Part shown: one piece after another, positions 7,010-14,014 of the stretch
Position numbering within the stretch: position 1 is the first letter of the stretch
How the letters are laid out: the number at the start of each line of letters is the position of its first letter
Translations under genes and position numbers: made by a program
Source: Firmicutes bacterium UBA6132
GTDB lineage: Bacteria > Bacillota_A > Clostridia > Tissierellales > Sedimentibacteraceae
Direction: 5' to 3'
NCBI GenBank assembly: GCA_002435835.1
Contig: DIVM01000338.1
Location: 1-18,170, forward strand
Length of the DNA: 18,170 nucleotides
The notes under the pieces: generated by a model
What the model was told of the DNA's origin: nothing
Seen by the model: only the letters and a program-made list of their open reading frames with translations
Databases searched by the model: none

Positions 7010-7738
7010 CTATATACTTAACAGAGCAGAAATTTCTTTACAACAAATTACTAAGTCATTTATTTTATCTGACATTTCTTCGTTTATGAACCTAGCTGCC
7101 GGACCAGAAATTGATAATGAAGCAATAACATCACCTTCTTTATTAAATATTGGTGCAGCAATACCTACTAGACCTTCTTCTCGCTCACCCAAACTTAAGG
7201 CATATCCATTTTCTTTAACCTTATTCAATGATTCAACAGTTATATTTGTATCTTTAATAAGTTTTTTTCTATCTTCTTCACCCATATATGCTAAAAAGAT
7301 TTTTCCTGCTGCACCTCTAATAACGGTATGCCTTTCCCCAGCCTTAATTATAGCCCTAAAGTCTCTTGTTGATTCAATAGCTTCAATACAAAGTTTATAA
7401 GTTCCGTCAAGTATATATAACCTTACATTTTCATTATATTTATCATTTAATTTAGACATATGTGAATATGCTACTTTTTTCAATTCTACATTCAAGTCTT
7501 TATCAGCAGTATTTGCCAATTTATTTATTTTCTCACCTATTGAAAACTTTTTACTAATTTCATCTCTTTCTATAAAAAATTTTTTTTGCATTGTTTGCAT
7601 TATTCTGTATACAGTACTGGGAGATAATTTAGTTTTTTCAGACACTTCATTAAGTGTTAGTTCATCTTCTGCCAGAAAGCAATCCAATATTTCTAATGCC
7701 CTTTCAACTGATCTTGTTGGTGAACTTTTATTTTCCAT
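7010..7738 (-). CDS. IclR-family transcriptional regulator, second of a pair
   Basis: A 242-residue IclR protein and close paralogue of the regulator at 6117-6851. The winged helix-turn-helix covers about residues 7-61 (LSPSTVYRIMQTM as recognition helix), and the effector domain follows with GERHTVIRGAAGKIFLAY and GYALSLGEREEGLVGIAAPI. The paralogues share most of these blocks but differ in the linker and in residues around the expected ligand pocket (for example KLCIEAIESTRDFRAI against KMCIAVVESTRSLRQI), so they may sense different compounds while reading the same DNA. AGAGGAAAAT precedes the ATG. No good promoter lies between it and the ThDP enzyme gene, only a terminator-like hairpin, so expression by readthrough from the aldehyde dehydrogenase operon is likely. 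That would make it a feedback regulator of the operon (inference). Confidence 0.9.
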   Translation of the reverse strand: MENKSSPTRSVERALEILDCFLAEDELTLNEVSEKTKLSPSTVYRIMQTMQKKFFIERDEISKKFSIGEKINKLANTADKDLNVELKKVAYSHMSKLNDKYNENVRLYILDGTYKLCIEAIESTRDFRAIIKAGERHTVIRGAAGKIFLAYMGEEDRKKLIKDTNITVESLNKVKENGYALSLGEREEGLVGIAAPIFNKEGDVIASLSISGPAARFINEEMSDKINDLVICCKEISALLSI

Positions 7739-7774
7739 ATTTTCCTCTTTATTCTTATTTCAGCATATATTTAA

Positions 7775-7820
7775 TAAAAACATATAGATGTAGGTTTTAC
7801 GTTTATCCTATTCTATATGT
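7775..7820 (-). terminator. Imperfect terminator between ThDP enzyme and IclR genes
   Basis: On the minus strand ACATATAG pairs with CTATATGT (7780-7787 with 7813-7820), an internal loop follows, then TAGG with CCTA around a loop of about 12 bases. TTTTTATT follows. The imperfect stem suggests partial termination. Confidence 0.6.
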
Positions 7821-7868
7821 TCTTATTAATAACTATATATTTAAGCTGCTTGATTTTAAATCATCTAA

Positions 7869-9668
7869 TTACTTTGTAGCTACATGCGCAAATCTTGTTG
7901 CTTCACCTGAAATTAATTTACCTTCTACTACATTTTCTTTTGGATTGTAAATATCATTTATATTCCAAATACCATCTGTAGGAACTGGTATATTTTCCAT
8001 CGGTACATCTAACAAGTATGGTACATTAGCATTTATTGCTTCTTCGAATGCACCTTTAAATTCATCTGCTGATGTTATTTTCTTTGATTTTACTCCATAA
8101 GCTTTTGCAACTTCTGCCCACTCAGGATTATACTTTTCTCCATCTGGAGTGTGGAATATAGTACCAAATGAATGTCCGTATGCTCCACCTTCAAGTCCAG
8201 CTATAGTACCAAATGCGCCATTGTTCATAATTACCCAAACACATGGAATATTTTGTTCTACTGCTGCTGCTAATACTGAAGGGTTAGTTCCAAATCCACC
8301 GTCTCCGATTAAAGTAATAACTTTTTTATCTGGAGCAGCTAATTTAGCACCTAAAATTGCCGCTGAGCCAAATCCCATTGTTGCAAATCCACCTGGATGG
8401 AATATTGTATCAGGTTCTGTAATATCAAATTGCTGACTAACACCATTTTTGTTCCAACCAACATCTGTAAATATTAATCCATCTGTAGGGAATACTTCTC
8501 TAACGTCTTTTAATATTCTTTGTGGTGTCATAGGGAATCTACCATCTTCTGATATAGCTCTATTTGATTCTTTAAATTCAGCTCTATATTTAGCTATTTC
8601 AGCTCTTAACTCTGGTTTGTTGATTCCTTCTGGTTTCAATTCTTTTGCTGCTTGTAAAATAGCTCCTAATGCTAATTTAGGATCTGCTACAGCACCTATT
8701 TCAACAGGATAGTTTCTTCCTATTTCTTCTGGATCTATATCTATTTGTATAAATCTTGATTTCTGGCTGAATGTTATTCCTTCATACCATGAGCTTGAAT
8801 CAGCTTCTTTCATTCTCGTTCCAACTGCAAGAACTAAATCTGCAGATGAAGATTTTCCATTAACAAAATAAGTTCCCCAGAAACCTGTTGTGCCAACATA
8901 CAATGGATGAGTATCAGAAATTCCACCTTGACCCATCAAAGATCTTGTAACAGGGATATCTAAAAATTCTACTAATTCAGTTAATTCTTTAGTTGCTCCG
9001 CTGTATACTGTATGACCACCAATGTGAATCAATGGATTTTCTGCTTCAATAAGTTTTTTAGCAATTTGTATGGCTGTTTCTTTTTGTAAAGCAGGCTTTA
9101 CAGTTTCATGTGAATCTCTATAAGTTCTTTCAAAGTTAGAATCATCGATTTCTCTAGAGAACATATCCATTGGTATTGATATAAGAACTGGTCCCGGTCT
9201 TCCTGATTCAGCTAATCTAAATGCTTTATCAAGTATTTCTGGTAACAATTCCGGAGTATCTAATCTCCACGCTCTCTTTACAAATGGTTTGAAAATATCA
9301 TATTGTGAACCATCACTATGCATGTTTATTTCTTGATGTGGATGTTTACCATAGTAGTAGCTTGGAACATCTCCCGCTATAACTACCATCGGTATGTTGT
9401 CAGTAGCCGCATTTGCAACTCCTGTTACTGCGTTAGTAAGTCCAGGTCCTAAATGCGTCATACAAACAGCTGCTTTTTTTGTAACTCTCGCATATCCATC
9501 AGCAGCTGTAGAAGCTATTTGCTCATGTCTTACTGAAATATATTTTAGTTTACTATCTTTCATAGCATCCAATAAAGCTATTACAGTGTGTCCACAAAGA
9601 CCAAAAACATATTCAACGCCTCTTCTTTCTAAATAATCAACTAATTGATACGATACTAATTTTTTCAT
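7869..9668 (-). CDS. Thiamine-diphosphate-dependent lyase/hydrolase, acetolactate-synthase-like
   Basis: A 599-residue enzyme with the three-domain acetolactate synthase fold. The N-terminal pyrimidine-binding domain carries the cofactor-activating E49 in VRHEQIASTAADGYAR; the central domain spans about 190-350; the C-terminal pyrophosphate domain has GDGGFG (455-460) and N482/N483, the metal-binding motif. Unlike acetolactate synthase, it has histidines at H27 (FGLCGHTVI) and H72 (MTHLGPGLTN) and Q112. As I recall, these match the active-site positions H31, H76 and Q116 of cyclohexane-1,2-dione hydrolase with a constant offset of 4, and IolD has a comparable GHGN. No small regulatory subunit gene is nearby. 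It lies downstream of an acylating aldehyde dehydrogenase gene, so the likely product is an aldehyde made by C-C cleavage or decarboxylation. Sulfoacetaldehyde acetyltransferase and 2-oxoacid decarboxylase remain alternatives. Its ribosome binding site is weak (GTGAG). Confidence 0.75.
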   Translation of the reverse strand: MKKLVSYQLVDYLERRGVEYVFGLCGHTVIALLDAMKDSKLKYISVRHEQIASTAADGYARVTKKAAVCMTHLGPGLTNAVTGVANAATDNIPMVVIAGDVPSYYYGKHPHQEINMHSDGSQYDIFKPFVKRAWRLDTPELLPEILDKAFRLAESGRPGPVLISIPMDMFSREIDDSNFERTYRDSHETVKPALQKETAIQIAKKLIEAENPLIHIGGHTVYSGATKELTELVEFLDIPVTRSLMGQGGISDTHPLYVGTTGFWGTYFVNGKSSSADLVLAVGTRMKEADSSSWYEGITFSQKSRFIQIDIDPEEIGRNYPVEIGAVADPKLALGAILQAAKELKPEGINKPELRAEIAKYRAEFKESNRAISEDGRFPMTPQRILKDVREVFPTDGLIFTDVGWNKNGVSQQFDITEPDTIFHPGGFATMGFGSAAILGAKLAAPDKKVITLIGDGGFGTNPSVLAAAVEQNIPCVWVIMNNGAFGTIAGLEGGAYGHSFGTIFHTPDGEKYNPEWAEVAKAYGVKSKKITSADEFKGAFEEAINANVPYLLDVPMENIPVPTDGIWNINDIYNPKENVVEGKLISGEATRFAHVATK

Positions 9669-9763
9669 TAATATATCTCACTTTCTATAAGTTATAAGTT
9701 GTAATTTATAATTTATAATCCCTGTGTAAATTTTCATTTTACATATGTTATTTTCTATTTATT

Positions 9764-9801
9764 AATTAAGATGTGCTACTGTTAAGTTACACATCTTAAT
9801 T
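9764..9801 (-). other. Intercistronic stem-loop between the two catabolic genes
   Basis: AATTAAGATGTG (9764-9775) pairs perfectly with 9790-9801 around a 14-base loop, just after the aldehyde dehydrogenase stop codon. On the minus strand the bases that follow are AATTAATAAATAG, lacking a clear T-run, so it is more likely an mRNA-stabilising or partial attenuation structure than a full terminator. Confidence 0.55.
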
Positions 9802-9818
9802 TCATTTTATTGTTATTA

Positions 9819-11270
9819 TTAAAATCCTTCTTCCATAGATGGATCAAAGAATTCACCAAATAATTCTTCATCCGATGGTCTATCTGCAGGTATAGCTCTT
9901 GATACCCAAGTTGTATTCATATAATGTTTTAAATGAACATTTTCAGATATTATATTGCCACCCCAAGTACCACAACCTAAACTTGAAGTCATTGGCATAC
10001 CATTTGTAAATGATCCAGCATTTGCTTTAGATTGAGGTTGTCTAACCATCATTCTTGATGAAGGAGCAGCCAATGCAAGTTGATGTATATGTTCATCATT
10101 GAATGAATAAACTCCACATGAATGACCTTTACCGCCAACATTATATATACCTTGCATCATTTTTATAGCATTAGAGAAATCACCCTCATATTTGTGCATT
10201 GTTAACAATGTAGTTAACTTTTCTCTGCAAAATACTTTTTCTGGCTCAGGACCTATTCCACCACTCATAGCTATTAAGAACTTTCTGTCAGAAGGTATTT
10301 CAAACCCTGCAACTTTAGCAATAATTTGTGGTGCAACAGCTACTGTATCAGGTAATCTATGCAATTCTTCATCCCACATAACATTTTTAACTTTTTCTTG
10401 TTCTTCAGCAGTTAATAAATAACCGCCTTCTTCTACTAAAGCTTCCTTTAATGGTTCAAATACCGACTCATGAACTATTAAGTTTCCATCAGCTGAACAT
10501 CCAGAACCAAAGTCAGAAGTTTTAGAAAGCATTGTGTTATTTGCACATTCTTTAATATTCTGTATTGCTGTTTCATCTATTACCATTGTTGAGTTACCAG
10601 CTCCAACGCCATATGCAGGCGTTCCTGAAGAGTAAGCTGTTCTTACTAAGTCTTGGCCACCTGTAGCTATAACTAAATCAGATTGTGCCATTAATGCTTT
10701 TGTCATTGGTATATTTACATTTTGTAAACATTGTAATATATCTTCCGGTGCTCCTAACGCTTTCAAAGCTTCTCTCATTAACCTAACTGTTTCAAATGAA
10801 GTTTTTTTAGCTCTTGGATGTGGCGAGAATATAACAACATTTCTTGCTTTAATTGCATATATCGCATTTCCTGCTGGAGTTAAATCTGGATTAGTTGTAG
10901 GAACAACACATCCTATTATACCTACTGGCTTTGCATATTTCACTAAACCTTTTTCTGGAATCTCTTCAATTATCCCAACACTTTTTTGTCTTAAAGCATC
11001 TCTTAAGACACCTCTGATTTTAAATCTTTTAGCGCCTCTTGTTTCATAATCACCTAATTTACTTTCTTTTATACTCATATCTACAAGTCCCATGAAAGTT
11101 TTTGTGTTAGCTACTGCCCATGCAACCGCTTGGCACAATTTATCAACTTTTTCTTGGTCATAAGTTTCAATAATCTCTAAAGCTTTTCTAGCCTTTTCTA
11201 ATGCTGTGTCCAATTCTTCAATTTGTTCTGGTCTTAAATCAGCGTAAACATCTGATGATACGTATGCCAT
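9819..11270 (-). CDS. Acylating (CoA-dependent) aldehyde dehydrogenase
   Basis: A 483-residue aldehyde dehydrogenase of the CoA-acylating class that includes EutE, the N-terminal part of AdhE and sulfoacetaldehyde dehydrogenase SauS. It converts an aldehyde, NAD and CoA to an acyl-CoA. Marks in order: PVGIIGCVVPTTNP (about 115-128), VVIFSPHPRAKK, VIATGGQDLVRTAYSSGTP, GVGAGN (221-226), and the catalytic C258 in DFGSGCSADGN. It lacks the C-terminal alcohol dehydrogenase half of AdhE and any microcompartment encapsulation tail that I can see. The start at 11270 was chosen over 11294 because GGAGG lies 8 bases before it. It is the first gene of the unit with the ThDP enzyme, with a consensus promoter overlapped by an operator. 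SauS is a close-looking alternative, but no sulfonate transport or sulfite gene is present. Confidence 0.85.
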   Translation of the reverse strand: MAYVSSDVYADLRPEQIEELDTALEKARKALEIIETYDQEKVDKLCQAVAWAVANTKTFMGLVDMSIKESKLGDYETRGAKRFKIRGVLRDALRQKSVGIIEEIPEKGLVKYAKPVGIIGCVVPTTNPDLTPAGNAIYAIKARNVVIFSPHPRAKKTSFETVRLMREALKALGAPEDILQCLQNVNIPMTKALMAQSDLVIATGGQDLVRTAYSSGTPAYGVGAGNSTMVIDETAIQNIKECANNTMLSKTSDFGSGCSADGNLIVHESVFEPLKEALVEEGGYLLTAEEQEKVKNVMWDEELHRLPDTVAVAPQIIAKVAGFEIPSDRKFLIAMSGGIGPEPEKVFCREKLTTLLTMHKYEGDFSNAIKMMQGIYNVGGKGHSCGVYSFNDEHIHQLALAAPSSRMMVRQPQSKANAGSFTNGMPMTSSLGCGTWGGNIISENVHLKHYMNTTWVSRAIPADRPSDEELFGEFFDPSMEEGF

Positions 11271-11350
11271 TTTTATTTCCTCCAAAAATTTCAAATTATT
11301 TTATTTTTTTCAAATCATTTTCAAGTTTTTTCATGCTGTGGAATATTTGT

Positions 11351-11365
11351 TTTCGTTTATTGAAA
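11351..11365. promoter_or_regulatory. Palindromic operator candidate, aldehyde dehydrogenase promoter
   Basis: TTTCGTTTATTGAAA has the TTTC-N7-GAAA form. It shares one base with the TATAAT box at 11365-11370, the same geometry as at the TRAP and lyase promoters, so a bound regulator would block transcription start. Confidence 0.65.
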
Positions 11366-11393
11366 TTATAGCATCAAAAATATATTTAGTCAA
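11365..11393 (-). promoter_or_regulatory. Promoter of the aldehyde dehydrogenase operon
   Basis: TTGACT (11388-11393), a 17-base spacer and TATAAT (11365-11370) on the minus strand, about 95 bases upstream of the start codon. Confidence 0.8.
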
Positions 11394-11477
11394 TAGATAT
11401 TTTCATTTTTAAATTATTTAATTCAAAATTTGAAAATTGTAAAAGCGACATAAACTTATTGACGTCAGTACAATTGT

Positions 11478-11493
11478 TATTGAAATTTCAATA
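11478..11493. promoter_or_regulatory. Perfect 16-bp palindrome, possible regulator site
   Basis: TATTGAAATTTCAATA reads the same on both strands. Its half-site TTGAAA is the same as in the operator family, but the halves are fused tail to tail in the opposite order (GAAATTTC). It may bind a different regulator or a second dimer. Confidence 0.4.
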
Positions 11494-11703
11494 TATATAC
11501 CAATTTACTCCAATTATTAATTCTAATGAATCAAATAAATAACCCGTATTTTTTCATTCTATGACTTTTGTTTGACGAAATTGTTTGTTTTCCATTTCAA
11601 AATAATTTTTTAAGAAAAATCGTATACAACATATTCAATTAAAGGCAGTATCACATACAAATCATTGATTTTAGTAGTATTTTATGCAATTCACAAAATA
11701 TTA

Positions 11704-11718
11704 TTTCGTAGGGTGAAA
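11704..11718. promoter_or_regulatory. Palindromic operator candidate upstream of the TIM-barrel gene
   Basis: TTTCGTAGGGTGAAA matches the TTTC-N7-GAAA form. It lies 60 bases upstream of the -35 box of the plus-strand promoter and about 350 bases from the site at 11351, so DNA looping between the divergent promoters is possible. Confidence 0.5.
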
Positions 11719-11778
11719 TTCATATCTCTATATAAATATATTTTTCCATTACAATGTCATAAATTTTCATATTTTATA

Positions 11779-11807
11779 TTGACTTTTTCCATTATTCGAA
11801 ATATAAT
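11779..11807 (+). promoter_or_regulatory. Promoter of the TIM-barrel gene
   Basis: TTGACT (11779-11784), a 17-base spacer and TATAAT (11802-11807). A degenerate operator-like sequence, TATCACACAATGAAA, follows at 11818-11832, ahead of the ribosome binding site. Confidence 0.75.
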
Positions 11808-11856
11808 TATAATATATTATCACACAATGAAATTTTTAATATCTAAGGAGATAAAA

Positions 11857-12678
11857 ATGAAAAGACAATATTCCTTAGCACAACTTACAGTTTTAGGCTG
11901 TGCTCCTCCAGAAATGATTTATATAGCAAATCTGACTGGTTATGATTTTGTTAGTATAAGACCTATTTATATGGGTTTACCAGGTGAACCGAATTATGAT
12001 TTAGCTAACAACAAAGAAATGTATAAACTAACAAAAACCGCTCTTAATGAAACTGGCATAAAGGTAAACGATATAGAACTTGCTCGTATCTTCGATGGTA
12101 TGGATGTAAAAAAATATGAGCCTGCAATGGAAGTAGCAGCTGAACTTGGTGCTAAAGGTGTAATTAGCAGCATTTGGACCCCTAACAGAGAATATGCTAC
12201 AGAGAAATTTATTGAACTTTGTGATTTAGCAAATCAATATAATTTAAATGTAGATTTTGAATTTGTTACATGGTCAGACCTGACTACATTAAAAGAAGCC
12301 AAAGAACTTCTTACAAAAGCTAATCGAAAAAATGTAGGTCTGATGGTTGATACACTTCATTTTCATCGTTCTAGAGTTCAACTTGAAGAGTTAGATTCTA
12401 TACCAAAAGAATGGTTTCATTTCGCTCATCTTTGTGACGGACCTGCAGATATACCAACTGATAAAGAAAGTCTTATTCACACTGGCAGGGACGAAAGATT
12501 ATATGTAGGTGAAGGAGCTATAGATATTGCTTCTATTCTCAACAGAATGCCGGAAGATGTTGTTTTGTCAATAGAACTTCCTCATATTAAAAGAGTTAAA
12601 GACTATGGATATACAGAACATGCTCGCCGTTGTATTGAAACAGCAAAAAAATATTTCGAATTAAACCCTATAAAATAA
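11857..12678 (+). CDS. Sugar phosphate isomerase/epimerase-type TIM-barrel protein
   Basis: A 273-residue protein of the xylose-isomerase-like TIM-barrel (AP endonuclease 2) family, which includes sugar isomerases, hydroxypyruvate isomerase, the inositol enzyme IolE and some 3-dehydroshikimate dehydratases. Four expected metal ligands lie in order: E135 (FEFVTW), D165 (VDTLHFHRS), H191 (FAHLCDGP) and E240 (SIELP); H168 and R171 lie by the metal site. The start is at 11857 because AAGGAG stands 6 bases ahead; an upstream in-frame ATG at 11665 would add a low-complexity, membrane-like run that overlaps the promoter. It is the only plus-strand gene, divergent from the aldehyde dehydrogenase. With a quinate/shikimate dehydrogenase and a dehydroquinase-like gene in the window, a dehydratase role on a cyclic polyol is attractive but unproven. 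Confidence 0.82.
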   Translation: MKRQYSLAQLTVLGCAPPEMIYIANLTGYDFVSIRPIYMGLPGEPNYDLANNKEMYKLTKTALNETGIKVNDIELARIFDGMDVKKYEPAMEVAAELGAKGVISSIWTPNREYATEKFIELCDLANQYNLNVDFEFVTWSDLTTLKEAKELLTKANRKNVGLMVDTLHFHRSRVQLEELDSIPKEWFHFAHLCDGPADIPTDKESLIHTGRDERLYVGEGAIDIASILNRMPEDVVLSIELPHIKRVKDYGYTEHARRCIETAKKYFELNPIK

Positions 12679-12703
12679 CCCATAATTTAATCATAAAAAA
12701 CTC

Positions 12704-12746
12704 CATAAAAAAATTACTATATTATAAATATAGTAATTTTTTTATG
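12704..12746. terminator. Bidirectional terminator between convergent genes
   Basis: A perfect 18-bp stem (12704-12721 with 12729-12746) and a 7-base loop. Seven A on one arm and seven T on the other give a U-run in both directions. It serves the TIM-barrel gene and the AEC permease gene, which ends at 12761. Confidence 0.9.
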
Positions 12747-12760
12747 TTTTAAAATAATAA

Positions 12761-13690
12761 TTATATAAACATAAGTACAAAAGGTATAGTTATCATTGAA
12801 ACTATATTTGTTAAAATAACTGCTTTAGCAGCTAATTCTTTATTTCCATTATATTGCTCTGCTATAATTGCAGTTACAGAAGGCGCAGGCATTGCTAATA
12901 CAATTGCCATTACTTTTGGTACTAAACTATTAATTCCAAAATTAATAAATTTCATAATTGCTATTGCCAAAAACGGCATAATAAGCAATCTTACAGCCGA
13001 AAGTATGTATAGCTTATAATCATTGAAAATTTCTTGTATTTTGATGCCCGATATAGAAAGTCCTACTAAAATCATTGACAATGGTGTTGTAACATTGCTT
13101 AAATGATTTAACGAATTAAATATAGGTTGAGGAATGCTTGTTTGTGTTATATAAAAAGCTAATCCTAAAACTATAGCAATATTATTGTTATTCATAAACA
13201 GTTTTTTGATTTTTATATTTTTGCTGCTTTCAAAACCAATAGTAATTATTTTAATTCCAATCGAAAATATCAAAACATTAAAAACCATATTTGATATCGA
13301 AGCTAAAAAAAGACCTTCTTTACCCAAAATAGCATATGCTATGGGAAATCCCATAAATCCGTTGTTTGAAAATGTACTGACAAAAACCCATACACCCCTG
13401 TCCTTTTCTGGAACTTTAAAAATTTTAGTATAAGCTAATGATATCAGAATACAAGATGAATGTATTGCAAATGTTAATATTGCTATTATAAAACTGTCTT
13501 TTAAAATTCCTTGGCTATATGTTCCTGAAATTGATATAAAAATTGTTGCTGGCAAAGTGATCTTCATTAATATATCAGAAAGATATCCAGTGGCATTTTT
13601 ACTCAGTACTCCTGTTTTTCCGGCAAAAAAACCAACAAAAATCAATATAAAAAGTGTTATAATGTTGTTGAATATAATTGTTATATCCAT
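12761..13690 (-). CDS. AEC family (auxin efflux carrier-type) permease
   Basis: A 309-residue membrane protein of the AEC family, which includes malate and malonate carriers and export proteins. About ten hydrophobic segments are visible in two groups of five separated by a charged, basic region near residues 155-170 (FESSKNIKIKKLFMNNNN). Family marks are FVGFFAGKTGVLS at the N-terminus, SNNGFMGFPIAYAILG in the fourth segment, and MAMPAPSVTAIIAEQYNGNKELAAKAVILTN shortened here as PAPSVTAIIAEQYNG in the ninth. AAGGAGC lies 8 bases before the ATG. It has its own promoter. It could import the pathway substrate or export a product acid; the sequence does not say which. Confidence 0.88.
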   Translation of the reverse strand: MDITIIFNNIITLFILIFVGFFAGKTGVLSKNATGYLSDILMKITLPATIFISISGTYSQGILKDSFIIAILTFAIHSSCILISLAYTKIFKVPEKDRGVWVFVSTFSNNGFMGFPIAYAILGKEGLFLASISNMVFNVLIFSIGIKIITIGFESSKNIKIKKLFMNNNNIAIVLGLAFYITQTSIPQPIFNSLNHLSNVTTPLSMILVGLSISGIKIQEIFNDYKLYILSAVRLLIMPFLAIAIMKFINFGINSLVPKVMAIVLAMPAPSVTAIIAEQYNGNKELAAKAVILTNIVSMITIPFVLMFI

Positions 13691-13705
13691 TATTCAGCTC
13701 CTTTA

Positions 13706-13719
13706 TTTTTTACTTTAGT
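13706..13719. promoter_or_regulatory. Shared element in the AEC promoter
   Basis: On the minus strand ACTAAAGTAAAAAA directly follows the -10 box of the AEC gene. It matches 12 of 14 positions of a sequence in the same place at the third IclR gene (14792-14805). It overlaps a palindrome, TTTACTTTAGTAAA, at 13709-13722. It could be the site of the third IclR protein. Confidence 0.4.
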
Positions 13720-13720
13720 A

Positions 13721-13750
13721 AATATAATATATAAAGCTATATTTTGTCAA
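13721..13750 (-). promoter_or_regulatory. Promoter of the AEC permease gene
   Basis: TTGACA (13745-13750), an 18-base spacer and TATATT (13721-13726) on the minus strand. Confidence 0.6.
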
Positions 13751-13789
13751 TTTTTATATTTTGCCTGAAAGTTAAAATTCATATTTCAT

Positions 13790-14014
13790 TTAAAGTTTAT
13801 CAGCATCTTCAATAATAACAACATCTTTCGACTTTAAAAACACTAATGAAAATATTGAACTAATTACTCCCAATATAGTTAATATTGTATAATTTGCTCC
13901 ATATCCATTCCAATAAATTATATATCAGGATATAACAGGTCCTACAAACATTTCCATATATTGACTGAAAAATGCCAATAGCAATATGCCTAATATTACG
14001 ACAATAATTATTTT
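13790..14014 (-). pseudogene. C-terminal remnant of an MFS transporter, with internal stop
   Basis: Conceptual translation on the minus strand gives about 74 codons with the look of the last two or three membrane segments of a major facilitator transporter: a hydrophobic helix (IIVVILGILLLAFFSQY), MFVGPVIS, an in-frame TGA at 13925-13927, then YIIYWNGYGANYTILTILG, another helix, and a charged tail KSKDVVIIEDADKL before TAA at 13790. The GYGANYT-type segment and the short charged tail are typical of MFS C-termini. There is no start codon with a ribosome binding site, and the 5' part is missing. Its upstream end runs into the 3' end of the third IclR gene, so a deletion that fused the regulator's 3' end to the transporter's 3' end is likely. 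Residual composition fits the surrounding genes. Confidence 0.75.

Larger units (their letters stand above)
11271..11856. other. Divergent regulatory region, aldehyde dehydrogenase / TIM-barrel gene
   Basis: This gene-free stretch of 586 bases separates divergent transcription units. It carries the minus-strand promoter of the aldehyde dehydrogenase (11365-11393), the plus-strand promoter of the TIM-barrel gene (11779-11807), operator-like palindromes at 11351 and 11704, weaker ones at 11566 and 11818, and two further palindromes: TTCAAAATTTGAA (11422-11434) and a 16-bp perfect one at 11478-11493. TGAAA/TTTCA half-sites are unusually frequent across it. Confidence 0.6.

Noticed and set aside
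9819..11270. Naming the dehydrogenase/ThDP pair as a sulfoacetaldehyde (sauS/xsc) pathway
   Set aside because: Family resemblance alone supports it; no sulfonate transporter, phosphotransacetylase, sulfite exporter or sulfite reductase is in the window, and the ThDP enzyme's histidine pattern points elsewhere.
11665..11856. N-terminal extension of the TIM-barrel protein from an upstream in-frame ATG
   Set aside because: It would translate through the promoter at 11779-11807, gives a low-complexity hydrophobic run unlike the family, and the good ribosome binding site lies before 11857.
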